A DNA stretch of 64,000 bases from Paracoccus sp. DMF-8. GTDB taxonomy: Bacteria; Pseudomonadota; Alphaproteobacteria; Rhodobacterales; Rhodobacteraceae. The position numbers and the translations under genes were made by a program. The notes under the pieces are model-generated. The model did not search any database. It saw only the letters and a list, made by a program, of their open reading frames with translations, and had not been told where the DNA came from. The stretch is taken from assembly GCF_029309835.1 (NCBI RefSeq), contig NZ_JARJHL010000005.1, positions 372,001 through 436,000 on the forward strand. The letters are read 5' to 3'. Below, piece after piece: positions 9,311 to 18,853 of this stretch (positions are counted from its first letter, which is position 1; the number at the start of each line of letters is the position of its first letter).

Positions 9311-9916
9311 GCGCGACTTTTGCAGGCGGTGCCGCAACGTCACCTGACGCTGTCGGAAAACCGTCGCAATTTTCATGAATCGGCCGGAAACGGCCCGCAG
9401 AGTGCATCTTTCGGATGCGCCCTTTTTGGTCGCATCTGCGACCCATCGCTAGACGCAAGGGGAAGTTGACAAGAGGCAAGCGCCTGTTTTCCGCAGAAAA
9501 ATTCAGGCTGTCGGCAAAATGCCACGTCACTGTCAGATTCGCGGCGCCAAATTCATGTCAAGCGTGAAGATCGGTTGCCCCGCCCTTGGCGTTGGGGGTA
9601 GCTTCATCCCTGCGATTCACCTTCGCACCTGGGGGACATCGTCCGGCCACACCGGCTCTGCCAGCCGGTCCAGCGGGACAGGCCGGGATTCGCCAAACAG
9701 CGAACCCGGTCGTGAAGCTGATTTGACCGACTGCCATTGGTCCGTGCTTCCTGTCTGTAGTTTGACACACGGCCGCTTGCGGCCCTGACATCCTTCCCCC
9801 TGCGGAAGGTGCTGGGCCGATTTCGGCATGTGACATCTGCCCAAAACGCGAGGTTGCATCGCACCGCCGGTTTGCCCGGCGGGTTGGGGAAGCGATCAGA
9901 CTTATAGAGAATATAG
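9311..9916. other. 606-bp rpsT-dnaA intergenic region with stacked hairpins
   Basis: The stretch holds the rpsT terminator, two TTGACA hexamers (9466 and 9762) without a convincing partner -10 box, and three short inverted repeats close to dnaA: GGCCGC/GCGGCC at 9771-9784, CCTTCC/GGAAGG at 9792-9809 and CCGCCGG/CCGGCGG at 9864-9882. The last bases before dnaA are AT-rich. I saw no cluster of DnaA boxes; TTTGACACA at 9761 is one mismatch from a relaxed TTWTNCACA box. Origin function is therefore not supported by the sequence alone. Confidence 0.55.
9402..9427 (+). terminator. Intrinsic terminator of rpsT
   Basis: GTGCATC pairs with GATGCGC (one G-T wobble) around the loop TTTCG, followed by CC and five Ts (9423-9427). 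The position about 90 bp after the rpsT stop fits transcription termination before the dnaA leader. Confidence 0.65.
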
Positions 9917-11281
9917 ATGAAAAAAATCTGGGGGCAGGCGCGTGAGGAACTTGAGCGGATCGTCGGGGCGGACAATTTCGCAACCTGGATTGCCCCCCTC
10001 GACCTGACGGGCATCGACGACGGCACGGCGGTCATCGCCTGCCCGACGCGATTCCTGTCGGATTGGGTGTCACGCCATTACAGCAACGACATCCTGAAGG
10101 CGCTGGATATCGTGGGCCATCCCGCGCAGCGCGTCAGTTTTGATCTGACCACGCAAAAGACCGCGCGCATCCGCACCGCCCCCGCGCCCCGCCACCAGCC
10201 CGTGCCGGTGACCCTGCGCATGACCGGCCGCGGCGACGATGATCTGGCCGCGCCGCTGGACAGCCGCTTTACCTTTGACAATTTTGTCGTCGGCAAACCG
10301 AACGAGCTGGCCCATGCCGCCGCCCGTCGCGTCGCCGAAGGCGGCCCCGTGACCTTCAACCCGCTGTTCCTGTATGGCGGCGTCGGTCTGGGCAAGACCC
10401 ACCTGATGCATGCCATCGCCCGCGAAATACAGATCCGCCAGCCCGAGGCGCGGGTGCTGTATCTGTCGGCCGAACAGTTCATGTATCGTTTCGTTCAGGC
10501 GCTGCGCGAACGCACCATCATGGATTTCAAGGAAATGTTCCGCACCGTATCGACCCTGATGGTCGATGACGTCCAGTTCATCGCCGGCAAGGATTCGACG
10601 CAGGAAGAATTCTTTCATACCTTCAATGCCTTGGTCGATCAGGGCAAGCAGATCGTGATTTCCGCCGACCGCGCGCCGGGCGAAATCAAGGATATGGAGG
10701 AACGCATCCGTTCGCGCCTGTCCTGCGGGCTGATCGTCGATCTGCACCCCACGGATTACGAATTGCGCCTGTCGATCCTGCAATCCAAGACCGAACAGTT
10801 CCGCGCCACCCATCCCGATCTGGTCATGGCGCCGGGCGTGCTGGAGTTTCTGGCCGCGCGCATCACCTCGAACGTGCGCGTTCTGGAAGGCGCGCTGCAA
10901 CGGCTGTTCGCCTTTGCCAGCCTGATGGGCCGCGAAATTTCGCTGGACATGACCCAGGAATGTCTGGCCGATATCCTGCGCTCATCCGACCGCAAGCTGA
11001 CGATCGAGGAAATCCAGCGCAAGGTCGCCGAACATTACAACATCCGCCTGTCGGACATGATCGGCCCGAAACGCGTGCGCACCGTCGCCCGCCCGCGCCA
11101 GATCGCGATGTATCTGTCCAAACAGATGACCTCGCGCAGCCTGCCGGAAATCGGGCGCCGCTTTGGCGGGCGCGATCACACCACGATCATGCACGGCGTC
11201 CGCAAGATCGAGGAGCTGCGCGGCACCGACCGCAGCATCGCCGAAGATCTCGACATGCTGCGCCGCCTGCTGGAAGCCTGA
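9917..11281 (+). CDS. dnaA: Chromosomal replication initiator DnaA
   Basis: AAA+ initiator that binds and melts the chromosome origin. The 454-residue protein has an N-terminal helicase-interaction domain, a Walker A motif GGVGLGKTH (about 153), a Walker B motif LMVDDVQF (about 216) and the C-terminal DNA-binding signature GGRDHTTIMHG (about 416). It starts MKKIWGQAREEL, typical of the family. It heads the dnaA-dnaN-recF series; a 606-bp leader with hairpins precedes it and a strong hairpin follows. Confidence 0.98.
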   Translation: MKKIWGQAREELERIVGADNFATWIAPLDLTGIDDGTAVIACPTRFLSDWVSRHYSNDILKALDIVGHPAQRVSFDLTTQKTARIRTAPAPRHQPVPVTLRMTGRGDDDLAAPLDSRFTFDNFVVGKPNELAHAAARRVAEGGPVTFNPLFLYGGVGLGKTHLMHAIAREIQIRQPEARVLYLSAEQFMYRFVQALRERTIMDFKEMFRTVSTLMVDDVQFIAGKDSTQEEFFHTFNALVDQGKQIVISADRAPGEIKDMEERIRSRLSCGLIVDLHPTDYELRLSILQSKTEQFRATHPDLVMAPGVLEFLAARITSNVRVLEGALQRLFAFASLMGREISLDMTQECLADILRSSDRKLTIEEIQRKVAEHYNIRLSDMIGPKRVRTVARPRQIAMYLSKQMTSRSLPEIGRRFGGRDHTTIMHGVRKIEELRGTDRSIAEDLDMLRRLLEA

Positions 11282-11293
11282 GAATTCAATCAC

Positions 11294-11317
11294 CGGGGCG
11301 CCTTGACCGGCGCCCCG
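11294..11317. terminator. Strong hairpin between dnaA and dnaN
   Basis: CGGGGCGCC and GGCGCCCCG form a perfect 9-bp stem around six bases, 13 bp after the dnaA stop. No T-run follows, so it may attenuate or process the dnaA-dnaN transcript rather than fully stop it. Confidence 0.4.
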
Positions 11318-11383
11318 ATTCCATTGAAATTGCCCTCCACTGAAATACCCCGCGATCCGGGGCAAAGGGACAGGGGACCGACC

Positions 11384-12502
11384 ATGAAATTCTCGATCGA
11401 GCGTGCCGTTCTGGTCAAAGCCGTCGCGCAGGCGCAATCGGTGGTCGAACGGCGCAACACCATCCCGATTCTGGCCAATGTGTTGATCGAGGCCACACCC
11501 GAGGGCGTCAGCTTTCGCGCCACCGATCTGGACACCGAGGTCGTGGACCGCGCCCCCGCGCAGGTCGAACGTCCCGGCGCCACGACGGTTTCGGCCTCGA
11601 TGCTGAACGATATCGCCCGCAAGCTGCCCGATGGCGCGCTGGTCCAGATCAGCACCGAAGCGGCCTCGGAACGGCTGACGGTGCAGGCGGGACGGTCGAA
11701 CTTCAGCCTGGCGACCCTGCCGCGCGAAGATTTCCCGATCATGTCGACGACCGAATATTCCGCGAATTTCTCGGCCCCCGCGCCCGCGCTGCGCCGGCTG
11801 TTCGACAAGTCGAAATTCGCGATATCCAACGAAGAAACCCGTTACTATCTGAACGGCGTCTATATGCATGTCGCCCAGACCGAAGACGGGCTGGCGCTGC
11901 GTTGCGTCGCGACCGACGGCCACCGTCTGGCCCGCATCGACGCCCCCCTGCCCGACGCGGCGGCCGACATGCCGGGCGTGATCGTGCCGCGCAAGACGGT
12001 GAACGAATTGCGCAAACTGCTGGACGATGACGAGGCACAGATCGCGGTTTCCGTCAGCGAAACCAAGGTGCGGTTCGCCACGCCGACGATCACCCTGACA
12101 TCCAAGGTCATTGACGGCACCTTCCCCGATTATTCGCGCGTCATCCCCTCGGGCAACAGCCGCAAGCTGGAAGTGGACGCGGGCGATTTCGCCAAGGCGG
12201 TGGACCGTGTCGCGACCGTCAGCAGCGAACGCTCGCGTGCCGTGAAACTGGCCTTGGACGAGGACCGGCTGGTCCTGTCCGTCAACGCCCCCGACGCGGG
12301 CGCCGCAGACGAGGAACTGGCCGTGGCCTATGCCGACGAGCCGCTGGAAATCGGCTTCAACGCCAAATACCTGCATGAAATCGCCAACCAGATCGAACGC
12401 GAAAACGCGGTCTTTCTGTTCAACGGTTCGGGCGATGCGGCGCTGATCCGCGAAGGTGGCGACACCACCGCCGTCTATGTCGTCATGCCGATGCGCGTGT
12501 GA
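11384..12502 (+). CDS. dnaN: DNA polymerase III beta sliding clamp
   Basis: Ring-forming processivity clamp of the replicative polymerase. The 372-residue length matches DnaN, starting MKFSIERAVLVKAVAQAQ and carrying ERRNTIPILANVLIEA and TDGHRLAR, with the C-terminal sequence ending YVVMPMRV, close to the canonical clamp ending MPMRL. The ATG at 11384 is chosen for the conserved MKF start; the upstream in-frame extension is not family-like. Its TGA overlaps the GTG start of recF. Confidence 0.97.
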   Translation: MKFSIERAVLVKAVAQAQSVVERRNTIPILANVLIEATPEGVSFRATDLDTEVVDRAPAQVERPGATTVSASMLNDIARKLPDGALVQISTEAASERLTVQAGRSNFSLATLPREDFPIMSTTEYSANFSAPAPALRRLFDKSKFAISNEETRYYLNGVYMHVAQTEDGLALRCVATDGHRLARIDAPLPDAAADMPGVIVPRKTVNELRKLLDDDEAQIAVSVSETKVRFATPTITLTSKVIDGTFPDYSRVIPSGNSRKLEVDAGDFAKAVDRVATVSSERSRAVKLALDEDRLVLSVNAPDAGAADEELAVAYADEPLEIGFNAKYLHEIANQIERENAVFLFNGSGDAALIREGGDTTAVYVVMPMRV

Positions 12503-13584
12503 CGCTTTCCCGGCTGATTCTGGCACAATTCCGCAGTTGGGCGCGACTGGATCTTGATCCCGATTCGCGCCCGCTTGCCATTTACGGCGCGAATGGTGCG
12601 GGCAAGACGAATATTCTGGAAGCCGTCTCGATGCTGTCGCCCGGTCGCGGGTTGCGTCAGGCCCCGCCCGGCGATCAGGCCCGGCAGGGTCCGGGCGCGG
12701 GCTGGCGCATCCGCGCGCAGATCGGCGAACATCAGGTCCAGACCGGCGCCGCGCCCGGCACCCCGCGCGAGGTCCTGATCGACGACAAGCCCGGCCCGCA
12801 GGTCGCCCTTGGCCGGATGATGCGGGTGATCTGGCTGGTGCCCGCGATGGACCGGCTGTGGACCGACGCGCCCGAAATCCGCCGCCGCTTTCTGGACCGC
12901 ATCACGCTGAGCTTTGCCCCCGGCCATGCCGAAGACGCGCTGACCTATGAAAAGGCGATGCGCGAAAGGAACCGCCTGCTGCGCGATCAGGTCGGGGACG
13001 CGGGTTGGTATCGCGCGCTGGAAAGCCAGATGGCCGCATCGGGCGCGGCGCTGACCCGCAACCGGCTGGACGCCATCGCCCGCATCACGCAATCGCAACA
13101 GGGCGCGACCACGGCCTTTCCCGCAGCGACCCTGACCCTGCTGCCCGGCGAGGGGTTCGCCGATGATGCCGACCCGGCCAGCATCGCCGACCGTCTGGCC
13201 GCGACGCGCGGGCGCGACATGGCGGCGGGGCGCAGCCTGTCGGGGCCGCATCGCGCCGATCTGGGGGCGCATTGGGGGCCGCAGGACATGCCTGCCGCGC
13301 TGTCCTCGACCGGGGAGCAAAAGGCGCTGCTGATTTCGCTGATCCTTGCCAATGCCCGCGCGCTGTCCGCCGAAAACCCGGTCCTGCTGCTGGACGAGGT
13401 CGCGGCCCATCTGGACTCTGACCGGCGGGCGGCGCTTTATGATGAAATCATCGCCCTGCCCGCACAATCATTCCTGACCGGGACCGGGCCTGAATTGTTC
13501 GACAGCTTCGGCCCCCGCGCCCGCTATCTGCAGATCACGCGCGCGGGCGACAGTTCGACCGCCCATGAAAGGGACCAGCCATGA
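12499..13584 (+). CDS. recF: DNA replication and repair protein RecF
   Basis: SMC-like ATPase that helps load RecA at gaps, working with RecO and RecR. The 361-residue protein has the Walker A motif GANGAGKTN (about 31), the RecF signature LSSTGEQKALL (about 271) and the Walker B motif VLLLDEVAAHLD (about 294). It starts with GTG inside the dnaN stop, a four-base overlap, so it is translationally coupled to dnaN. recO lies one gene downstream, an informative grouping of gap-repair genes. Confidence 0.95.
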   Translation: MTLSRLILAQFRSWARLDLDPDSRPLAIYGANGAGKTNILEAVSMLSPGRGLRQAPPGDQARQGPGAGWRIRAQIGEHQVQTGAAPGTPREVLIDDKPGPQVALGRMMRVIWLVPAMDRLWTDAPEIRRRFLDRITLSFAPGHAEDALTYEKAMRERNRLLRDQVGDAGWYRALESQMAASGAALTRNRLDAIARITQSQQGATTAFPAATLTLLPGEGFADDADPASIADRLAATRGRDMAAGRSLSGPHRADLGAHWGPQDMPAALSSTGEQKALLISLILANARALSAENPVLLLDEVAAHLDSDRRAALYDEIIALPAQSFLTGTGPELFDSFGPRARYLQITRAGDSSTAHERDQP

Positions 13585-14060
13585 CCCTGCCCCCGGATCC
13601 GCCCGCGCATCTGCCCCGCCAACGTGTCACCCTGATCACCCCGGGCGTCACGGATCTGGACCGCGCCCGCGCCTTTTACCGCGATTGGGGCTGGCAGCCG
13701 CATGGCAGCTCGACGCCCGAGATCAGCTTTTACCAGATGAACGGCGCGATTCTGGCGCTGTTCGGACGCGATGCGCTGGCCGGGGATCAGGGGCGCGCGG
13801 GCGCGGAACTGGGCACCGGGGCAATGACGCTGGCCCAGAACTGCCCCGACAAGGCGCAGGTCGATGCCGTTTTCGACGCCGCATTGACCGCCGGCGCCGC
13901 CTCGCTGAAACGCCCCGAGGAGGTTTTCTGGGGCGGCTATTCGGGCTATTTCGCCGATCCCGACGGCCATGTCTGGGAAATCGCCTCGAATCCCTTCCTG
14001 CCGCTGGACGCGACCGGCGGCGCCACCCTGCCCGAGCAAAGCGATGGAATGGACGGGTGA
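13581..14060 (+). CDS. VOC-superfamily (glyoxalase-like) protein
   Basis: A 159-residue protein with a vicinal-oxygen-chelate fold pattern: VTLITPGVTDLDRARAFYRD at the start and DPDGHVWEIASNPF near the end, where His and Glu are usual metal ligands. It overlaps the recF stop by four bases and its own 3' end overlaps recO, so it is embedded in the repair operon. The substrate is unknown; members include glyoxalases, dioxygenases and resistance proteins. No repair role is implied beyond location. Confidence 0.75.
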   Translation: MTLPPDPPAHLPRQRVTLITPGVTDLDRARAFYRDWGWQPHGSSTPEISFYQMNGAILALFGRDALAGDQGRAGAELGTGAMTLAQNCPDKAQVDAVFDAALTAGAASLKRPEEVFWGGYSGYFADPDGHVWEIASNPFLPLDATGGATLPEQSDGMDG

Positions 14061-14808
14061 GGCCACCGTCCTGTCAGGGCGCAAACACGGCGAAAACGCC
14101 GTCATCCTGACGGTGATGACGCGGGACATCGGGCTGATTTCCGGCATCGTTCCGGGCGGCGCCAGCGCCCGGCGCGCGGCCATGCTGCAACCCGGCAACC
14201 GCATTTCCCTGCGCTGGCGTGCCCGGCTGGAGGACCAGCTTGGCACCTTTCAGGCCGAACCCGCCCGCGCCCGTCCCGGCCTGCTGTCCGATGGTCTGGC
14301 GCTGATCGGGCTGAATGCGGTGACGGCGCTGCTTGGCTTTTCCCTGCCCGAACGCGACCCGCATCCGCGCCTGTCCGACGCGACCGAGGCGCTGCTGGAC
14401 CTGATGGACCACGGCCCCGATCAGTCTGATGGCTGGCAGGGTGAAGGCTGGGCCATGTCCTATCTGTTGTGGGAAATCGCGCTGCTGGACGAATTGGGAT
14501 TCGGCCTTGATCTGTCCAGCTGTGCCGTCACCGGCCAGCGTCACGGGCTGGCCTATGTCAGCCCGCGCACGGGCCGCGCGGTCAGTGCCGAAGGCGCGGG
14601 GGAATGGGCCGCGCGCCTGTTGCCCCTGCCTTCCGTTCTGGGCGGAACGGGCAACGGCGGGCTGACCGACGCATTGGCCATCACCGGCCATTTCCTGCGC
14701 GCCCAGATCGCCGAGGTTCATGCCGCGCGCCCCCTGCCCCCGGCCAGGGAAAGGCTGGTCGCGCGGCTGACAGGTCTTACAGCGGGGCGTCAGGAACCAT
14801 CGCGTTGA
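14044..14808 (+). CDS. recO: DNA repair protein RecO
   Basis: Mediator that helps RecA replace SSB in the RecFOR pathway. The 254-residue protein starts MEWTGEATVLSGRKHGENA, continues with the OB-fold pattern GLISGIVPGGASARR and LQPGNRISLRWRAR, and ends with a helical domain. The ATG at 14044 gives the family N-terminus even though it lies 17 bp inside the preceding VOC gene. The last 32 bp overlap the 3' end of the convergent lipoprotein gene. Confidence 0.92.
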   Translation: MEWTGEATVLSGRKHGENAVILTVMTRDIGLISGIVPGGASARRAAMLQPGNRISLRWRARLEDQLGTFQAEPARARPGLLSDGLALIGLNAVTALLGFSLPERDPHPRLSDATEALLDLMDHGPDQSDGWQGEGWAMSYLLWEIALLDELGFGLDLSSCAVTGQRHGLAYVSPRTGRAVSAEGAGEWAARLLPLPSVLGGTGNGGLTDALAITGHFLRAQIAEVHAARPLPPARERLVARLTGLTAGRQEPSR

Positions 14809-15276
14809 CGGGCTGCGCCACCATCTCGGGCTGGCGCGCGCTGGCGCCAAGTGTCGCGGGACGGCCCGGTTCAAGGTCAGATAGGTCGAACCGACCAGCT
14901 TCAGCACGCCGCCTTCCCAGACCGCGGTATTCGCCTGCGTCAGCGCCTCGAAATAGCGCTGCTCCAGACGGGTTTCCAGGCTGAGCTTGCAGCCCATGTC
15001 CGTCCGGGTCATCTCCTGGATGCGCATCTGGGGGAACTTCGTCGACAGCGTGCCGCGATAGCTGTTGCAAGGCCCCGACCCCGAGACGTTGCCGGGGCGC
15101 AGCGTCAGCAGGATGTTGCGGCCCGGCGCCGCGTCCTGTCCAATCCCGACCAGGACGTAATCGCCCATCGGAATGCCACCCTCGGACAGGGCGTCGGCGG
15201 GGGTCTTCGGCTCGCCGCAGGCCGTCAGGCCAAGGGTCGCGACCGCCGCGACCGTCAAAGCGAGAATGCGTTTCAT
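14777..15276 (-). pseudogene. META-domain lipoprotein, frameshifted near its end
   Basis: The protein starts MKRILALTVAAVATLGLTAC, a lipoprotein signal with an LTAC lipobox, so it should be anchored in a membrane facing the periplasm. A META/HslJ-like domain follows, with GSGPCNSYRG and TDMGCKLSLETRLEQRYFEAL. After YLTL (about 14871) the natural continuation EPGRPATLGASARQP lies in another frame and ends at a TAA at 14777; one missing base explains this. Without it the frame runs on antisense through recO, which is implausible. It may be a real lesion or a sequencing slip. Confidence 0.6.
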
Positions 15277-15355
15277 GAACAGCTCCATTGGTTAATTCTG
15301 GTCCGGCCGGGGCCGGTTGGGCTGCACAATCCCATTGTGGCGGGGAAAAATCCAG

Positions 15356-17023
15356 TCAGCCCAACAGCCTTCTGGCAATAACCTGGGCCTGAATCTCTGC
15401 TGCACCCTCAAAAATATTCAGAATGCGTGCATCGCACAACACCCGGCTGATCGCATATTCCAGCGCAAAGCCGTTTCCGCCGTGAATTTGCAAGGCATTG
15501 TCGGCCGAGGACCAGGCGACTCGCGCGCCCAACAACTTGGCCATGCCCGCCTCGACATCGCAGCGGCGACCGTGGTCCTTTTCCCATGCGCTGAAGTAGG
15601 TCAGCTGACGGGCGATCATGATCTCGACGGCCATCATCGCCAGCTTGTCGGCGACGCGGGGGAACTCGATCAGCGACTTGCCGAACTGCTTGCGGTCGAT
15701 GGCGTATTTCATGCCGATCTCGCAGGCCGATTGCGCCACGCCGACGGCGCGGGCGGCGGTCTGGATGCGGGCGGATTCGAAGGTCTCCATCAGCTGCTTG
15801 AAGCCCTTGCCCGGCTCGCCCCCGAGCAGGTTTTCACCACGCACGCGGAAGCCGTCAAAGCCCAGTTCGTATTCCTTCATGCCGCGATAGCCCAGCACCT
15901 CGATCTCGCCGCCGGTCATGCCGGGGGTCGGGAAGGGATCATCGTCGGTGCCCGGCGTCTTTTCGGCCAGGAACATCGACAAGCCCTTGTAATCACTGGT
16001 CGCGGGATCGGTGCGGGCCAGAAGCGTCATGACATGGGTGCGCTGCGCATGGGTGATCGAGGTCTTGTTGCCGGTCACGACCCAATCGTCGCCCTCGCGC
16101 ACCGCGCGGGTGCGCAGGCTGCCCAGATCGGACCCGGTATTCGGTTCGGTGAACACCGCCGTCGACAGGATTTCACCCGAGGCAAGGCCGGGCAGCCATT
16201 TGGCCTTCTGTTCCTCGGTCCCGCCGCACAGGATCAGTTCGGCGGCGATTTCGGACCGCGTGCCAAGCGAGCCGACACCGATATAGCCGCGCGAAAGTTC
16301 CTCGGTCACGACGACCATGGATGCCTTGGATAGGCCAAGCCCGCCGAATTCCTCGGGGATGGTCAGGCCGAAAACGCCCAGTTCGGCCAGTTCCTCGATG
16401 ATTTCCATCGGGATCAACTGGTCTTTCAGGTGCCATTCATGGGCGTTCGGGATGACGCGATCCTCGGCATAGCGGTGGAACTGGTCGCAGATCATTTCCA
16501 GATCCTCGTCCAGCCCGCTGGCGCCAAAGGTCGCGCGGCCGTGGTTGTCCTGCATCAGCGCGACCAGTTCGCGGCGGGCGGCGGGCGTGTTGCCGCGCAT
16601 CAACTCGCGCGCAGCGTCCGAGGGCTGCCAGTCGACGCCCAGATCCGACAGTCGGGCGAATTCGGTCTGGCTCATCGGGATGCCGCCGGCGATCTGGGTC
16701 AGATATTCGGCGAAACCGATCTGCAGGATCAGCGTCTCGATCCGGCCTAACTGGCCCGATTCCTGCAAACGCGCGGCCCAGGCCGACAGTTGGCGCAGCG
16801 ATTCGACATAGGTCACCAGCCAAGACAGCGCATGTGCGGCATGCTGATATTCCTCGAGCAGGGCAGCCTCGGGCTTGCCCGCCGGTGCGACCAGCGCACG
16901 CAGGGCCTCGGTCGCGCGCTGCTGCAACCCGTTCAACTCGGGCAGCACCGCCCGGGTCGCGGCAAGGGTTTCAGCGGAGGTCTGTGCGGGCGTCTGTGCG
17001 GGTTTGTCGATCACGGCGGTCAT
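15356..17023 (-). CDS. mcd: (2S)-methylsuccinyl-CoA dehydrogenase, ethylmalonyl-CoA pathway
   Basis: An acyl-CoA dehydrogenase-family flavoenzyme. The 555-residue length, with about 170 extra N-terminal residues before the usual fold, matches Mcd, which oxidises methylsuccinyl-CoA to mesaconyl-CoA during acetyl-CoA assimilation. The core has AVFTEPNTGSDLGSLRT (about 290), a DRKQFGKSLIEFPRVADKLA helix and the C-terminal ILNIFEGAAEIQAQ. The ATG at 17023 is preferred because AAAGGA lies eight bases before it. The Mcd assignment rests on the long N-terminus; another long-chain dehydrogenase is possible. Confidence 0.78.
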   Translation of the reverse strand: MTAVIDKPAQTPAQTSAETLAATRAVLPELNGLQQRATEALRALVAPAGKPEAALLEEYQHAAHALSWLVTYVESLRQLSAWAARLQESGQLGRIETLILQIGFAEYLTQIAGGIPMSQTEFARLSDLGVDWQPSDAARELMRGNTPAARRELVALMQDNHGRATFGASGLDEDLEMICDQFHRYAEDRVIPNAHEWHLKDQLIPMEIIEELAELGVFGLTIPEEFGGLGLSKASMVVVTEELSRGYIGVGSLGTRSEIAAELILCGGTEEQKAKWLPGLASGEILSTAVFTEPNTGSDLGSLRTRAVREGDDWVVTGNKTSITHAQRTHVMTLLARTDPATSDYKGLSMFLAEKTPGTDDDPFPTPGMTGGEIEVLGYRGMKEYELGFDGFRVRGENLLGGEPGKGFKQLMETFESARIQTAARAVGVAQSACEIGMKYAIDRKQFGKSLIEFPRVADKLAMMAVEIMIARQLTYFSAWEKDHGRRCDVEAGMAKLLGARVAWSSADNALQIHGGNGFALEYAISRVLCDARILNIFEGAAEIQAQVIARRLLG

Positions 17024-17273
17024 GGCGCTCATCCTTTGCGGCAACGCAGCGACTCCTAGCGCCTTCGCAGGTGCAGCGCAACTATAATGCGCAGACAACC
17101 ATTCCAACGCATGAATATGTCGCCACCATTATGCGGCTTGCCTGTTCGCCGGGCATTCGGTCAGCTTTGATGGGAATCGGCGCAAAGCCGCATTATCTGT
17201 TGCCCCAACCGCCTGATGACGAACCGCCCGATGACACGGCCCCGAACCGGGCCATGATGCCCCGAGGAACCTG

Positions 17274-18416
17274 ATGAAAATCGACGCCGCCGACCTGACC
17301 GCCCGCCTGATCCGCTGCCCCTCGGTCACCCCCGAGGAAGGCGGCGCGCTGGAACTGCTGGCCGGGCTGCTTTCTGATGCGGGGTTCGAACTGCACCGCA
17401 CCGACCGCAACGGCACGCCCAACCTGTTTGCCCGGCGCGGGCCAAAGGATGCGGGCCGCAGCTTTGGCTTCAACGGGCATACCGATGTCGTGCCGACCGG
17501 CGAACCGGCCAGTTGGACCCACCCGCCATTTTCCGGGGTCGAGGTGGATGGCGTGATCTGGGGGCGCGGCGCGACCGACATGAAATCGGGCGTCGCGGCC
17601 TTTACCGCCGCCGCGATCGAAATGGCCGACCGCCTGCCCCCGGACGGCGCCATCGTCATGGCGATCACCGGCGATGAGGAAGGGCCAAGCCGCGACGGCA
17701 CCCGCGCCATTCTGGACTGGATGGCGGAAAATGGCGAACATATGGATGTCTGCATCGTCGGCGAGCCATCGAACCCCACGACGATGGGCGAGATGATGAA
17801 GATCGGGCGGCGCGGTTCCATGAACATCCGCATCGCGGCCAAGGGCGTGCAGGGTCATGTCGCCTATCCGCACAAGGTCAGAAACCCGCTGCATGCGCTG
17901 ATCCGCCTGCTGAACGACCTGACCGCGACGCCGCTGGATCAGGGGACCGCGCATTTCGACCCTTCGGGCGTGCAGGTCACGACCATCGACTGCGGCAATC
18001 CGGCGACGAATGTCGTGCCGGAACGGGCCAGCGCAACCCTGAACATCCGGTTCAACGACCTGCATACGGGCGACAGCCTGAGCCGCGACATTCAGGCCCG
18101 CGCCGCCCGCATCGCTGCGGAAACAGGCGTCGAACTGGCGGTAGATATCAGCATCTCGGGCGAATCCTTCCTGACCGAACCCGGCCCCTTCGTCGATCTG
18201 GTCCGCGCCGTCGTGACCGATGAAACCGGCGTCCAGCCCGTCCTGTCCACGACCGGCGGCACCTCGGACGCGCGTTTCGTCAAGGATCACTGCCCGGTGC
18301 TGGAATTCGGTCTGGTCGGCCGCTTCATGCATGAAATCGACGAGCGCGTGCCGGCAGACGAGGTCCGCCAGCTTGCCCGCATCTACACCACCATTCTTGA
18401 GCGGTATTTCGCATGA
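17274..18416 (+). CDS. dapE: Succinyl-diaminopimelate desuccinylase
   Basis: Zinc-dependent M20-family amidohydrolase of the lysine/meso-diaminopimelate pathway. The 380-residue protein has metal ligands in [11 protein letters not shown] (about 66), [11 protein letters not shown] (about 98) and the catalytic [11 protein letters not shown] (about 132), plus the family feature [11 protein letters not shown] (about 322). It diverges from mcd over 250 bp and its stop overlaps the next start. Confidence 0.95.
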   Translation: MKIDAADLTARLIRCPSVTPEEGGALELLAGLLSDAGFELHRTDRNGTPNLFARRGPKDAGRSFGFNGHTDVVPTGEPASWTHPPFSGVEVDGVIWGRGATDMKSGVAAFTAAAIEMADRLPPDGAIVMAITGDEEGPSRDGTRAILDWMAENGEHMDVCIVGEPSNPTTMGEMMKIGRRGSMNIRIAAKGVQGHVAYPHKVRNPLHALIRLLNDLTATPLDQGTAHFDPSGVQVTTIDCGNPATNVVPERASATLNIRFNDLHTGDSLSRDIQARAARIAAETGVELAVDISISGESFLTEPGPFVDLVRAVVTDETGVQPVLSTTGGTSDARFVKDHCPVLEFGLVGRFMHEIDERVPADEVRQLARIYTTILERYFA

Positions 18417-18853
18417 TCGAGATTACGCGCGACCTGAACGCCTGCCGCGCCATCCGCCATCAGGTGTTCGTCATCGAACAAAACGTCCCCGAGGCACTGG
18501 AATGGGACGGGCTGGACGATGGCGCGATCCATCTGCTGGCCCGGCAGGGTGGCGAAGCCGTCGCGACCGCGCGGATCCTGATCGACGGCGACACCGCCAA
18601 GATCGGCCGTGTCGCAGTTCTGCAATCCGCACGTCGCACCGGTCTTGGCGCCGCGCTGATCCGCGCCGCGCTGGACGAGGCCGCCCGCCACCCCGGCCTG
18701 ACCCGTGCGAAACTGGGCGCCCAGACCCATGCCATCGGTTTTTACGAAAAGCTGGGCTTTGCCGCCTTTGGCCCGGTCTATGACGATGCGGGCATTCCGC
18801 ATCGCGACATGGCGCGCGCCCTGCCCCGCCCGCTGCCCCGTGCCCTGCCATGA
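18413..18853 (+). CDS. GNAT-family N-acetyltransferase (ElaA-like)
   Basis: A 146-residue single-domain acetyltransferase. It starts with an [13 protein letters not shown] segment typical of the ElaA/acyl-homoserine-like GNAT subgroup and has the acetyl-CoA loop [20 protein letters not shown] (about 65) and [21 protein letters not shown] (about 104). The substrate is unknown. It overlaps dapE by four bases and the following membrane protein by four, so the three form an operon. Confidence 0.82.
   Translation: MIEITRDLNACRAIRHQVFVIEQNVPEALEWDGLDDGAIHLLARQGGEAVATARILIDGDTAKIGRVAVLQSARRTGLGAALIRAALDEAARHPGLTRAKLGAQTHAIGFYEKLGFAAFGPVYDDAGIPHRDMARALPRPLPRALP

Noticed and set aside
9311..9916. Chromosome origin with DnaA boxes next to dnaA
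   Set aside because: Only one near-match (TTTGACACA at 9761) was seen and no cluster, so origin function was not called.
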